This document shows positions 1-9,622 of a stretch of 64,000 nt of DNA, one piece after another. Made by a program: the position numbers and the translations under genes. The notes under the pieces are model-generated. The model was not told the DNA's origin, did not search any database, and saw nothing but the letters and a program-made list of their open reading frames with translations. Within the stretch, counting starts at the first letter, position 1, and each line of letters opens with the position of its first letter. Where the stretch lies: positions 248,001 to 312,000 of the forward strand of contig NZ_PQDH01000006.1 in the NCBI RefSeq assembly GCF_002964605.1, written 5' to 3'. This DNA comes from Vallitalea okinawensis. Its GTDB lineage: Bacteria > Bacillota > Clostridia > Lachnospirales > PQDH01.

Positions 1-354
1 ATTTGGAGAAAGATTTTGAATACCTTCATTCTTCTTAAGAAACTCTACGTCTAAACCGTATATAAGAACTTCTACCTTAGGCTTGACTGGTACTCGTAGT
101 TCAATACCAAGAAATACATCAACTCCTAGCTTTTCACCTATTTCCTTAGCTCGATAATATCCTGCTAACTGACAGTCTATCCTTTCCTTCCAAGGGATAT
201 CGCCATAGCTATCTAAGTATCCCACCGAAAAATGATCCGTAATAACAACTCCTGTAAATCCTAATTCTGCATAGTCATACATGATTTCTTCGCTAGTTCT
301 TTTAGCACAGCGGCTGATATCTGATGTATGTACGTGTAAATCATACTTATACAA
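1..354 (-). CDS. PHP-domain phosphoesterase, partial (C-terminus beyond window)
   Basis: Reverse-strand reading frame open to the window edge. It starts at a TTG (354) six bases after AGGAGG. The N-terminus reads LYKYDLHVHTSDISRCA, followed by VVITDHF and a GIELR segment. The HxH of HVHTS and the D-H of ITDHF are metal ligands of the PHP (polymerase and histidinol phosphatase) fold. It closely parallels the next gene upstream (HVHTS, SRCA, GFTG, ITDHF, SYG.IPW, DVFLG.ELR), so the two are tandem paralogues 38 bases apart and probably cotranscribed. A phosphoesterase activity is inferred from the fold; the substrate is unknown. Confidence 0.8.
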   Translation of the reverse strand, partial: MYKYDLHVHTSDISRCAKRTSEEIMYDYAELGFTGVVITDHFSVGYLDSYGDIPWKERIDCQLAGYYRAKEIGEKLGVDVFLGIELRVPVKPKVEVLIYGLDVEFLKKNEGIQNLSPN

Positions 355-392
355 AATTTACCTCCTCATTTATTGCAATATTAAGTGCTTAA

Positions 393-1130
393 CTAATCCT
401 CACTAAGTAATCTTCTTTTTGTCATGATATATCGTTCATCTACTCTTATTGGATTATCCTGTCCATAAGGTAACCCGCAGAAAATTTTATAATCTTCTGT
501 CCGTAAGATCTGTAGTAAATCTTTGCTAGACTTGATCCTTGATTCAGTCATAATACCGCACTTATCTGCACCATTACGATGATTATCAGACCCTGCAATA
601 CATCTAAGTTGTTTCTCTTTTGCAAAAGTATATGCCTTTTGATTGACCTCCTCTGGTTGTCCTCCATTGATGACTTCAATACCTGACATATATTGATAGG
701 GTGCCAATTCCACCCCATTTCTAAAAGGATGAGCTTGGTACATCAATAAATCATGTTGTGTTACAAGCTTATACAATTCTTTAGGTGACAATAGTTGTAG
801 GTTCTCATGATCCATTAAAAATGATTTATCTAATCCATAGATGATAAATTCAATTTTAGGTACTAAACGTAGTTCAACTCCTAGGAAAACATCTAACCCC
901 ACTTCATCACCTGCTCTTTTCGCTTTTTGATACCCCTCTAGAAAAATATCCACTTTGTCTTGCCATGGAATATTGCCGTAGCTATTTAAATAGGAAGGGT
1001 CACCAAAATGATCTGTAATAACTATTCCTGTAAAATCAAGTTTTTTGTATGCTTTAACTAAATCCTCTGCCTTAGTATGTGCACATCGACTTACTTCAGA
1101 AGTATGGACATGTAGGTCATATTTTTTCAT
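393..1130 (-). CDS. PHP-domain phosphoesterase
   Basis: 245 residues starting MKKYDLHVHTSEVSRCA. I place the start at 1130, where AAGGAG lies eight bases upstream, rather than at the longer frame start (1193) that has no ribosome binding site. PHP metal-ligand motifs are visible: HVHTS near residue 7, ITDHF near 39, QAHPF near 130 and GSDNHR near 185. Proteins of this size and pattern are PHP phosphoesterases acting on phosphate mono- or diesters, usually cytoplasmic; the true substrate cannot be told. It precedes a second PHP gene on the same strand (tandem duplication), and lies downstream of an AraC-regulated sugar importer from which it is separated by a terminator. Confidence 0.85.
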   Translation of the reverse strand: MKKYDLHVHTSEVSRCAHTKAEDLVKAYKKLDFTGIVITDHFGDPSYLNSYGNIPWQDKVDIFLEGYQKAKRAGDEVGLDVFLGVELRLVPKIEFIIYGLDKSFLMDHENLQLLSPKELYKLVTQHDLLMYQAHPFRNGVELAPYQYMSGIEVINGGQPEEVNQKAYTFAKEKQLRCIAGSDNHRNGADKCGIMTESRIKSSKDLLQILRTEDYKIFCGLPYGQDNPIRVDERYIMTKRRLLSED

Positions 1131-1279
1131 TAATTTTCTCCTTGTATATATGTTTAAAGCAACTATAACAGGATTAGAAAGTATTGAATACACCTATAAT
1201 AATGTTGTATATTGCTCCAAGAAAATGATATCCTTTCTATATTTCTTTATTTTTAAAGGTATATGCTACCTACTTAAAC

Positions 1280-1322
1280 AAAAAAATGATAGTCGAGAAT
1301 CTATTAGACTCGTGACTACCAT
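1280..1322 (-). terminator. Rho-independent terminator of the AraC regulator gene
   Basis: On the reverse strand ATGGTAGTC and CGAG pair with CTCG and GACTATCAT, followed by a run of seven T. It lies seven bases after the AraC gene stop. Confidence 0.85.
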
Positions 1323-1328
1323 TTTTAA

Positions 1329-3533
1329 TTATTCTTCTGCTTGGAGTTCTATTTCTTGATACTTCTTAGGTGTCATACCATAGTGTTTTTTAAATACTTG
1401 AATAAAATAATGTGTTGAATTATATCCTAACAACGAAGCGATATCTTTTACTGTATATTTATTTTGAGCCAGTAATTCAACAGACTTATCTAGCTTGATC
1501 TTTTTAATGTACTTACTATAAGTACATCCCATAATGGACTGAAAGTTTCTACTTAATGTATCATAACGCATCTCCACTGAATCAGCTATGAATTGAAGTG
1601 AAATATCATTAAAAAGATTATCATGTATAATCTTCTCAATGGTCAGTCTCAGCTCATTACCTGAGTTATAAGTTGTCTTCATTTCATTTGAAATAGTAAT
1701 TAATGAATTATAGATAATATTCTTAAGTTTGATTTCCAATTCATTAATATTTTTAATGGTATAGATACTATCTCTTAAGTCATATTGGAGATGTTGATCT
1801 AAACCATACCCTAATTGCCCACAAGCTCTTCTAATGGTTGAACACACTTCATAACAAGTGTTGGTACAATAATGGATGTGATATTTACCATAGTGCAAAG
1901 CATGAAAAATCCTAGCTAATTCCAGTTCACATGCATCATAATCACAAAGCAACAAGGATTTTTCTAGATTATTGATGATAAAATCTCGACTTCCTGTCGT
2001 CTTATAATCATCATATTTTTCTTTCTCAGCATCAAAATAGGTCATTTCTGGCATGATAAATGCATATTTTAAGGCATTCTTTGCAGCACTATAAGAATCA
2101 ATAACACTATCTGATTTAAAATCAAAACTCTTGCCAATACCTACATAGACTAAATCCTCAATATTTAAATGAAGCAACGTTCTTTTGACTGTATTAGCAG
2201 GTACCACATATTTATCTAAGACGCAGAAAAGGGCGTAGATGATATCACCATCAAGTGCCGAATAGCAAGCATAGCTATTAAAGTCTTGATTGAGTGTATC
2301 ACGTATAGCATTCAGTAGTTGCCTGCTTTGCTCTTGAGAGTGAGTATCCCTTAACTGTATAGCCGTACAAAACCCCGTTTCATAATTAAAATCAATGTAA
2401 CCTGTATCTAAAATATCTTGGTAGGTGTATTTACCCCTCATAAATCCCTTAAGATGATAGCCACTAATAATTTGCTTATTCATCTTCACATCTGTTTCCA
2501 ATTGATCATAGGTGTTCACCAGTTTAGTCAACTTAGATTTAATGATGTCCGTATCCAAAGCTGCTTGTTCTTCTGGCATTTCTATAGGTATCCTATCTAC
2601 TAATGAGAATATTTGCTTGATCGGTCCATAGATGATAAGATTAATAAAAGTCGTAGTGATCGCAGTTAGTGTAATAAATAATATGCCCATCACACCATTG
2701 CCAACGACAAAGCTTTTTAAATTATAAACTTCATCTCTAGGCAAATCATAAACATAAACCCAATTGTTCACTTGACTTTCTCTAATAAAGGTAATTCGCT
2801 TTTCTTCTGCTTGGTATTCAAAATAGTGTTCATCATTTTCCAAAGCTTCTATTATGAGTTCATTATCTTTAGCTTCTCCTGTTATATTTTGACCAAATGT
2901 ATTAATGATTCTTACTTGACCAATGCCATCTATAAAGTTCTCAGCATAATTCTGGAGCTCATCCATATCTAAGTGAAGCGCTATCTTGCCTTTAAGAGTT
3001 GATGGTAAGAAAGGAATATTGACTACACAACTAGCTACCTCTTGTTCCATAGGCTCATAATATCTTGTAGCGATCCAGTTTCGCTCTTGGTTAAAATCCT
3101 GTACGTTATAAATCCAATCAATATAGGGCTTGGAATTATAGTTTTCAATCTTCTTATACGAACCTGATAAGAAAGCAATATCATCTTGATGATAATAAAT
3201 ATCTAATCCCGTTATATATTTACTCTCAGTTAGGAAATTAGTAATAATATCCTTCATACGAAAAATTCTAACACTGGTCCACTGATAATCATTGTAGACA
3301 CTTTCTCTTACTTCCGTATTATTTAATAGACGATTAGGTACTTGTTCAACTTGATAAGCTAATTGATGGTCTACACCTTCTTTAAGTTGGTCCATCATCT
3401 TTATGTAATCTCGAATCCTAGCTTCCTTATATACGCCAAAGGAGTAAAAACCTTGTATCACGATAAATACAATGAAAACAGCTAGAACAACAATGATATT
3501 ATAGATGATTAGTTTTCTTTTAAAGTCCTTCAT
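1329..3533 (-). CDS. Membrane-anchored AraC-family regulator (YesN-like)
   Basis: 734 residues. An N-terminal membrane segment (about 8-28), a large outside domain (about 30-280, sensor-like), a second membrane segment (about 283-305), a cytoplasmic middle part, and a C-terminal AraC-type double helix-turn-helix (about 630-730; DISLQFIADSVEMRYDTLSR, then YTVKDIASLLGYNSTHYFIQVFKKHYGMTPKKYQE in pieces). This architecture is typical of regulators sitting beside LplA/LplB/LplC-type oligosaccharide importers in Bacillota, which is the case here: importer genes lie immediately upstream on the same strand. It probably senses the extracellular sugar or the loaded binding protein. A GGGGGA ribosome binding site precedes the ATG. 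Candidate binding sites are the direct repeats at 7437-7469. Confidence 0.88.
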   Translation of the reverse strand: MKDFKRKLIIYNIIVVLAVFIVFIVIQGFYSFGVYKEARIRDYIKMMDQLKEGVDHQLAYQVEQVPNRLLNNTEVRESVYNDYQWTSVRIFRMKDIITNFLTESKYITGLDIYYHQDDIAFLSGSYKKIENYNSKPYIDWIYNVQDFNQERNWIATRYYEPMEQEVASCVVNIPFLPSTLKGKIALHLDMDELQNYAENFIDGIGQVRIINTFGQNITGEAKDNELIIEALENDEHYFEYQAEEKRITFIRESQVNNWVYVYDLPRDEVYNLKSFVVGNGVMGILFITLTAITTTFINLIIYGPIKQIFSLVDRIPIEMPEEQAALDTDIIKSKLTKLVNTYDQLETDVKMNKQIISGYHLKGFMRGKYTYQDILDTGYIDFNYETGFCTAIQLRDTHSQEQSRQLLNAIRDTLNQDFNSYACYSALDGDIIYALFCVLDKYVVPANTVKRTLLHLNIEDLVYVGIGKSFDFKSDSVIDSYSAAKNALKYAFIMPEMTYFDAEKEKYDDYKTTGSRDFIINNLEKSLLLCDYDACELELARIFHALHYGKYHIHYCTNTCYEVCSTIRRACGQLGYGLDQHLQYDLRDSIYTIKNINELEIKLKNIIYNSLITISNEMKTTYNSGNELRLTIEKIIHDNLFNDISLQFIADSVEMRYDTLSRNFQSIMGCTYSKYIKKIKLDKSVELLAQNKYTVKDIASLLGYNSTHYFIQVFKKHYGMTPKKYQEIELQAEE

Positions 3534-3680
3534 ACCTATCCCCCCATGATATGAATAATTATACCGTTTGTAAGAACATTAAGACAAGATAAACCAGAAA
3601 TTTACTCAATATAGGTCTTTACTTTGACATTTGTATAATGGTAGGTCATACCTAATGCTATAAAATATTTTGACGGCAAG

Positions 3681-3706
3681 AAAAGCACCTTAAATAAGAT
3701 GCTCTT
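3681..3706 (-). terminator. Hairpin after the solute-binding protein gene
   Basis: Eleven-pair stem (AAGAGCATCTT with AAGGTGCTTTT, two wobbles), loop ATTT, just past the solute-binding protein stop. No clean T tract follows, so it may be a weak terminator or an mRNA-stabilising 3' stem with read-through to the AraC gene. Confidence 0.5.
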
Positions 3707-3717
3707 CACAAACATGA

Positions 3718-5337
3718 TTAATTACCTAAGGCACCAGCATAAGCAGCTTGCATTTGGTCAATTGTTTCTTGTCCGCCATTCTCTAGATAGTTCTCAACAA
3801 ACTCATCGAAGTATTCGATTGGTTTTTCACCAGTTACGATTGTAATAAATGCTTCTGCAGCCATTCTACGTAAATCTGGTGCATATTGAGAATAAGCTTC
3901 TGTTGATGGTACTTTAGGTTGAGACATACCTTCAGTACGCCCCGCAGTTAAGTAAAGAAAATCATCTGTCTTAGCTTTATAGAATTCACGCTCATCTGCA
4001 GGATTTGTTGCTGTTGAGAGTACACCTATACCAAGAGTTTTAGGATGAATACCTTCTGGCAAAATTTGATATGCCTTCTGGTAGCCATTTTTATCTCTAT
4101 ACTCAAAATGCTCACCTTCATAGCCATTGCTTAATGTAATGGCATGATCAAAATCCAGTATAGTTTCATTAGCCATTTCCAAAATCTTTTGTACTTTATT
4201 TGGATCAGCTGTTGCTTTTGAAGTAAACATGTACATACTACCAATAGCTCCATCATTGTTGGTACCACTTAATCCAGTAGGACCTACTGGTGGTAAAGCA
4301 AAAAGTACTCTTCCATCCGGGTTATTGGCTTGTAACTGCTCAACCTTTTCTCTTTGATCATATTCATCTAGTTCCCAATGACCAGGATTAGCTCTTCCAG
4401 TTAAGCCAATACGTCCATTTAAGAAAGCTTGAGATGTAGCCCAATGACCAGATGTATGTTCACTGGTAATAAACTCTGGGTCAATGATACCTTTTGCATA
4501 CCAATCAGCTAATTTAGCTAATGCTTCTTTCGTTTCCGGTTGAATACATGCAAAAGTTGGCTTACCATCTATCATCACTCGATTGGTACCAAACCAACTC
4601 ATTGAACTTAATTGACCCATACCATATGCTCCAAATACCATATTGAATGCAAAGTCAGACATACCATAGGTATCATCTTTACCATTGCCATCAGGATCGT
4701 CATGAGCAAATCGATAAAGTACTTCTTCAAACTCATCTATTGTTGTAGGTGCCTCATCATAACCTAAATTATTAAGCCAATCTTCTCTCCAGATAACAAG
4801 ACTTGGAAATTCACCAAAAGTATTGAATCCAGAATAACCATAGTTTTTACCTTCATACATAGAACGTACCCAAATTTCTCCACCTGGATAATATTCTTCA
4901 TAGAGAGCAAATAAATCGGGAGCATACTCTTTGATTGTTTCTCTAGGTACTTCCCCTGCTACACCTTGCTTTACATAATTACCTAGACTACCACTCTTAG
5001 GCTTAAAGATATCTGGCATTTCGCCACCAGCTATCTTGATATTAAGAGCTTCATGTAAATTTTCTCTTGCCATGAACCATACTTCTAAATCTACATTAAA
5101 CTTCTCTTCTACATACTTGATAACAGGCGCATCTTCCTCTGGCTCTGCATCAGGATTATAAGCTAACCACTCGATTACAACAGGCTCTTCTTTCTCTTCT
5201 TGCTTTTCAGCTGCTTCTTTATTGTCTTTCGTCTCCACTTTAGTTTCTTCGTTTCCAGTTTCTCTACTCTCACCACATCCTGCTAAAAGAGACATAGTTA
5301 AACTTAATACTAATAATAATGAAACGACTTTTTTCAT
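3718..5337 (-). CDS. Sugar ABC importer, solute-binding lipoprotein (LplA/YtcQ-type)
   Basis: 539 residues. Lipoprotein signal MKKVVSLLLVLSLTMSLLAGC with lipobox LAGC at Cys-21, followed by a charged linker rich in E and K. The mature part shows extracellular solute-binding type 1 features, including DDPDGNGKDDTYG, a loop common in YtcQ/LipO proteins. It anchors outside the membrane and delivers substrate (probably an oligosaccharide or uronic-acid-type glycan, inferred from family) to the two permeases encoded upstream. No ATPase is encoded here, so a shared MsmX-type ATPase elsewhere is expected. AGGAGGGG precedes the ATG. Confidence 0.9.
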   Translation of the reverse strand: MKKVVSLLLVLSLTMSLLAGCGESRETGNEETKVETKDNKEAAEKQEEKEEPVVIEWLAYNPDAEPEEDAPVIKYVEEKFNVDLEVWFMARENLHEALNIKIAGGEMPDIFKPKSGSLGNYVKQGVAGEVPRETIKEYAPDLFALYEEYYPGGEIWVRSMYEGKNYGYSGFNTFGEFPSLVIWREDWLNNLGYDEAPTTIDEFEEVLYRFAHDDPDGNGKDDTYGMSDFAFNMVFGAYGMGQLSSMSWFGTNRVMIDGKPTFACIQPETKEALAKLADWYAKGIIDPEFITSEHTSGHWATSQAFLNGRIGLTGRANPGHWELDEYDQREKVEQLQANNPDGRVLFALPPVGPTGLSGTNNDGAIGSMYMFTSKATADPNKVQKILEMANETILDFDHAITLSNGYEGEHFEYRDKNGYQKAYQILPEGIHPKTLGIGVLSTATNPADEREFYKAKTDDFLYLTAGRTEGMSQPKVPSTEAYSQYAPDLRRMAAEAFITIVTGEKPIEYFDEFVENYLENGGQETIDQMQAAYAGALGN

Positions 5338-5443
5338 TGTTTCCCCTCCTAATTCGAGTATCTTTATTATACCTTCAAATAAAATTTAAATCAAAGCCTC
5401 CTCTCCTATTTAGTCAATTTATTTGAATAAGCAAAGCTTATCC

Positions 5444-6322
5444 TTATCCCTTCAATGAGCCAACCATGACACCCTTTACAAAGTATTTTTGAACAAATGG
5501 GTATACACATAAAATAGGTATTGTAGCTATAAGCAGAGCTGCATTTTTCATGGTCTCTGTATTGACGATGACTTCACGTACATCCTCTACTAAGCTTTCT
5601 TCTTTCAAAGTACCTTCAAATAAAATCTGTCTCAGAACATACTGAAGTAGATGTTTTTCTGAGTCAGGAACATAAATTAAACTAGCTCGCCACTCATTCC
5701 AATGGGCTACACCATACCATAGGGAAATGGTGGCTATAATTGGTTTTGATAGAGGCAATATAATCACAAAGAAAATTCTTAGTAGCCCTGCACCATCAAC
5801 TCTAGCAGACTCTTCTAAACTATTAGGCAAGGACATAAAAAAGTTTCTGGTAATAATCATGTTATAACTACTAATAATTCCAGGCAAAATATAGACTGCC
5901 ATATTATCGACTAAGTGGAGCTGTCTCATCATAAGATATGTGGGAATTGTTCCCCCACCAAAATACATGGTAAAAACGATAAAGGCAGTCAAATAGTTTC
6001 TACCTGGTAAATCTTTTTTAGATAAGGCATATGCGCCTATACAAGTAATCAATACATTAAAAAATGTACCAACGACTGTAACAAAAATTGTATTTTTATA
6101 ACCTATCCATAATTGATTGTTTTTAAAAATATTAATATAGCCATCAAAAACAATTTCCTTAGGAAATAGCTTTAACCCAAAACTATTGACATATTTAATT
6201 GGGCTCAGCGATATCGTAATAATCTGCAAAAAAGGAATGATGATGGTTATGCATAAAATAATTAAGAACGTATAACAAAATATATCTACTATATAATCAT
6301 CTATGGTTTTTTTTACTTTCAT
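5444..6322 (-). CDS. Sugar ABC importer permease (LplC/YtcP-type)
   Basis: 292 residues from the ATG at 6322, chosen because AAGGGGG lies just upstream; the longer TTG start at 6340 overlaps the preceding gene and lacks a site. About six hydrophobic segments, and the permease EAA loop is visible as SLEESARVDGAGLLRIFFVI, which contacts the ATPase. The C-terminus ends VMVGSLKG, as in carbohydrate permeases of the MalG type. It pairs with the upstream permease and the downstream binding lipoprotein as one importer operon. Confidence 0.9.
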   Translation of the reverse strand: MKVKKTIDDYIVDIFCYTFLIILCITIIIPFLQIITISLSPIKYVNSFGLKLFPKEIVFDGYINIFKNNQLWIGYKNTIFVTVVGTFFNVLITCIGAYALSKKDLPGRNYLTAFIVFTMYFGGGTIPTYLMMRQLHLVDNMAVYILPGIISSYNMIITRNFFMSLPNSLEESARVDGAGLLRIFFVIILPLSKPIIATISLWYGVAHWNEWRASLIYVPDSEKHLLQYVLRQILFEGTLKEESLVEDVREVIVNTETMKNAALLIATIPILCVYPFVQKYFVKGVMVGSLKG

Positions 6323-6333
6323 GTCAGTCCCCC

Positions 6334-7275
6334 TTACCAAATTCCATATTCTGATACCCGTTTAGCAATAGCATTGGCCCCAAATACCATACTAAAGGAT
6401 ACGATGTTTTTAAAGAGACCTACAGCAGTTGAGTAACTGTATTGCATTTGTACTAAACCTTGTTCATAGGTATAGGTTGAAATAACATCACCAACGGACA
6501 TAACTTTTAAGTTTAATAAGTTATATACTTGAGAAAAGTTGTCGTCAATCAGCTTACCACAAGCAAAAATTAACATTATGGTGACAACTGGTGCAAGGGA
6601 AGGTAACGTTATAAAGCGAATACGTTGTATTCTAGTGGCACCATCGATGGCCGCTGCTTCATAGAGTTGTGGATCGATATTACTAATAGCTGCCAAATAA
6701 ATGATAGATCCCCACCCTATACCTTGCCAAATACCTGATCCGACTAATACAGAACGAAAGTACTTAGGGTCGGCAACAAAGAATATAGGGTCAAATCCCA
6801 ACAGTTGAATGAAGTAGTTAACAAGACCTCTACTGGGCGATAACATTTCTATCACTAGTCCTGATACGATAACCCATGATAGAAAGTGGGGTAAGTAAGA
6901 GATTGTCTGTGAAATTTTTTTAAAATGTTTATGACGTATTTCATTAAATATAAGTGCTAGAATGATTGGAGCTGGAAATCCAAATATTAACTTATAGAAA
7001 CTGATAAGAATGGTATTTCTCAATACAGGTAGGAAATACAAACCTGTAAACATGGTTTTGAAGTGTTTGAACCCTACCCACTCGCTCCCCGAAATACCTT
7101 TTAATGGGTAAAAATCTTGAAATGCTATAACGATGCCATACATAGGTCCATATCGAAAGATGATATACCATAAGATAATAGGTAACAACATCAGATAATA
7201 GCCACTATACTCTTTCATTTTTAATGCTCTTCTTGATTGTACTTTAGGAAGAGTGTTTAGTTGCCTTTTAATCAA
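6334..7275 (-). CDS. Sugar ABC importer permease (LplB/YteP-type)
   Basis: 313 residues, TTG start with GAGGTG eight bases upstream. Basic N-terminus, then about six membrane segments; YLMLLPIILWYIIFRYGPMYG near residue 27 and the EAA-loop equivalent LYEAAAIDGATRIQRIRFIT are typical of LplB/YteP. First gene of the importer operon (permease, permease, binding protein). Its stop and the next gene's start are about ten bases apart, so translation is likely coupled. Confidence 0.9.
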   Translation of the reverse strand: MIKRQLNTLPKVQSRRALKMKEYSGYYLMLLPIILWYIIFRYGPMYGIVIAFQDFYPLKGISGSEWVGFKHFKTMFTGLYFLPVLRNTILISFYKLIFGFPAPIILALIFNEIRHKHFKKISQTISYLPHFLSWVIVSGLVIEMLSPSRGLVNYFIQLLGFDPIFFVADPKYFRSVLVGSGIWQGIGWGSIIYLAAISNIDPQLYEAAAIDGATRIQRIRFITLPSLAPVVTIMLIFACGKLIDDNFSQVYNLLNLKVMSVGDVISTYTYEQGLVQMQYSYSTAVGLFKNIVSFSMVFGANAIAKRVSEYGIW

Positions 7276-7436
7276 TACATTTCACCTCTTCTTCATTTTG
7301 TGTTACGTTTGCTATAACAAACATTTTCTAAATCGTATCATGTTGCCTTTAAATTGAATATCCGTAACTAAATGATGAAATCTTACTGAAGAAAAGGAAG
7401 TCCTTTATTTATAAGGATTTCAATATATGTTTACTG

Positions 7437-7469
7437 AAAAAATGATATGTCTGAGCAAAAAAATGATAT
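7437..7469 (-). promoter_or_regulatory. Direct repeat 21 bp apart, candidate AraC-regulator site
   Basis: AAAAAATGATAT occurs at 7437-7448 and again at 7458-7469, exactly 21 bases apart, about two helical turns, in the leader of the importer operon. AraC-family proteins commonly bind such direct repeats. The wider 7276-7646 gap has no coding frame I believe; it also contains a small hairpin (GAAGTCCTT/AAGGATTTC near 7397-7421). Confidence 0.4.
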
Positions 7470-7523
7470 TTAATCTAATGTTATAAATTACAATTTTTAA
7501 TATACAGTAACTTATTACTATGC

Positions 7524-7568
7524 CTAGTACAAAGTGGCTAACGTCACATTAAAACTAGAATAGGAAAG
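7524..7568. repeat. Dispersed 45-bp intergenic repeat, copy A
   Basis: Begins CTAGTACAAAGTGG and ends GAATAGGAAAG. About 38 of 45 positions match copy B at 47387-47430 (one single-base gap). Both copies lie between genes in leader regions. Function and family are unknown. Confidence 0.7.
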
Positions 7569-7608
7569 CATGTTTCCTTGCGAGCAAAATGCGATTTTTC
7601 CTAACACT

Positions 7609-7637
7609 AAAAAAAGCAACGACATAATAGTCGTTAC
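7609..7637 (-). terminator. Rho-independent terminator of the DUF885 gene
   Basis: Reverse strand GTAACGAC, loop TATTAT, GTCGTTGC, then seven T, ten bases after the stop codon. Confidence 0.92.
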
Positions 7638-7646
7638 TTTTTTCTC

Positions 7647-9404
7647 TTAATTAGATTCTATATAATTACAAACGTGTTGTTCAAGTATATCTAAAGGCAT
7701 TGCTCCATTCTCCAATATTACTCTATGGAACTCTTTAATATCAAAATCATTTCCTAATTCTGTTTTTGCTTTCTCTCTAAGCTCAAGTATTTTTAACTCT
7801 CCTATCTTATAAGAACATGCTTGACCTGGATATATAAGATATCTATCAATCTCTCTGGAAGTGTCCCATCCAGTTAGTCCATTAAGATAATCTATTGCCT
7901 CATCTCTAGACCATCTTTTATAATGTAAACCTGTATCTACTACTAATCTACCTGCTCTTAAAAGCTCTGATTGTAAATACCCAAGCCGTTGAACTGGTGT
8001 TTCATAAAGCCCATACTCATCTGCTAGTTTCTCTGCATATAATGCCCAACCTTCTGTATATGCTGTTGGGTACCATACTTTTCTGATTACAGGTATATCT
8101 TCATTTTCCACTTGTATCGTTAATTGAAAATGGTGACCAGGTAGCCCTTCATGATAAGCAAGAGGCAACATAGAATTTTCCCAATGATCATAGCCTAAAT
8201 TGACATAATATGTTCCAGGTGTTGACAAATCTATTGCTGGTATTGAGTAATAATTGCTTATAGAATCTTGTCTATATGCGGGAACTGGTTTGATTACTAT
8301 CTCATCTTCTGGGAATATATCGAACATCTCTGGTAATCGTTCATCCATCTCTCTAATAAGTTGTTCATATTTAGCTAATGCCTCATCTCCAGAATAAACC
8401 TCAGAAGGTATATCAAAGCATTCTGGAATCTTAAGATCTTTATACTCAGTTTCTTGGAGTACCTTTTCAATCTCTAATTTTATCCTTTCAACTTCACTTA
8501 AGCCTAAATTATGTATTTCCTCTGGTGTTAAATCTGTTGTTGTATGAGTGCGTAAAAGATATTGATAGTACTCGTCATCATTAGGTAGGTCCCAGACACC
8601 TGAGGGTTTATTACTAGCTTTTAAAGATAATTCTTCTGTATAATCAATTAATCTCTGATATGCTGGAAAAACATGTTCTTTAATTCCTTCTTCTACAAGA
8701 GTATATAATTCTTCTTTCTCTTCTTCACTAATAGAGTCAAGCACCTCAACTTTCTTAACATAGGAAGTGTAGATCTCATTATTGATTGCCCTGCCTAAGG
8801 CAAACTCACGACACTGCCTTTTGACACTGTTGACCGTATATTTGGATGGAATTATTCCTTTTTCTTCACGTACTTGAGAATCTTCAATCAATTGATCAAA
8901 AACCCTGCCGCTTTGCTCTAATAAACTGATGTATAACTCTGCATCTTCTTTATTATTAATTTGAAACTGATTAGTTAAATAATCAGGAAGTTTTACTTGT
9001 ATACCCCATAGCTGATTAATTTTGTGTTTATTATACATAAATTCTTCACTATCAATTTGATTTTGTAAAAACCACTTAATGGCATCGTTATTAAGAGTAG
9101 CCACTGTATTTAGTTCTTCATTATCATATTCACTTAAGAGTATTAGATTTTTCTTATAAGAATCAATTTGCTTCAGTTTTTGTTCATCCGATACATAGGG
9201 TATATCATAGTTTTCAGCTTCTATTCCTAAGGATTGAAGATCACCTGTGTATGACGTTTCTCCTGGATAGTTTAGTATATGATCTTCAGCTACCTGATTA
9301 AAGGTTTCTTTTATACTCTCTGATCTGTCATTGCCACATCCACTTATACATAACGTTACAATTACCATAATTAATGATAATGCCGTTAATTTAAATCTTT
9401 TCAT
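7647..9404 (-). CDS. DUF885-family lipoprotein, predicted metallopeptidase
   Basis: 585 residues. N-terminal signal peptide with lipobox ISGC at Cys-23, so it is predicted to be anchored outside the membrane. The diagnostic DUF885 motif YHEGLPGHHFQ (HExxxGHH, near residue 418) and the downstream EGWALYAEKLADE (near 450) supply a zincin-like set of His and Glu metal ligands. Members are thought to be zinc-dependent peptidases or carboxypeptidases; the substrate is unknown. It is a single-gene unit with an AGAGGGG-type ribosome binding site and its own terminator. Confidence 0.85.
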   Translation of the reverse strand: MKRFKLTALSLIMVIVTLCISGCGNDRSESIKETFNQVAEDHILNYPGETSYTGDLQSLGIEAENYDIPYVSDEQKLKQIDSYKKNLILLSEYDNEELNTVATLNNDAIKWFLQNQIDSEEFMYNKHKINQLWGIQVKLPDYLTNQFQINNKEDAELYISLLEQSGRVFDQLIEDSQVREEKGIIPSKYTVNSVKRQCREFALGRAINNEIYTSYVKKVEVLDSISEEEKEELYTLVEEGIKEHVFPAYQRLIDYTEELSLKASNKPSGVWDLPNDDEYYQYLLRTHTTTDLTPEEIHNLGLSEVERIKLEIEKVLQETEYKDLKIPECFDIPSEVYSGDEALAKYEQLIREMDERLPEMFDIFPEDEIVIKPVPAYRQDSISNYYSIPAIDLSTPGTYYVNLGYDHWENSMLPLAYHEGLPGHHFQLTIQVENEDIPVIRKVWYPTAYTEGWALYAEKLADEYGLYETPVQRLGYLQSELLRAGRLVVDTGLHYKRWSRDEAIDYLNGLTGWDTSREIDRYLIYPGQACSYKIGELKILELREKAKTELGNDFDIKEFHRVILENGAMPLDILEQHVCNYIESN

Positions 9405-9548
9405 TATCTTGATCCCCTCTTATAAAGTTTGAATATTTTTATTACTTATTATAAGTATAGTGTAATATTTTTTACATTTCAATAAAATTATACTAATTCT
9501 TTATATATGTTTGATGAAATACATCAGACTATCTCAATGAATAATAAA

Positions 9549-9581
9549 AACAACAAGTTCCGTATCTCTTGACTTGTTGTT
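9549..9581 (-). terminator. Rho-independent terminator of the EcsC-like gene
   Basis: AACAACAAGT pairs perfectly with ACTTGTTGTT around a 13-base loop, followed by a short T tract on the reverse strand. Confidence 0.85.
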
Positions 9582-9622
9582 TAATAATTAAAAGTAGTTA
9601 ATTTAAGTTTACCTTTGCTTGT

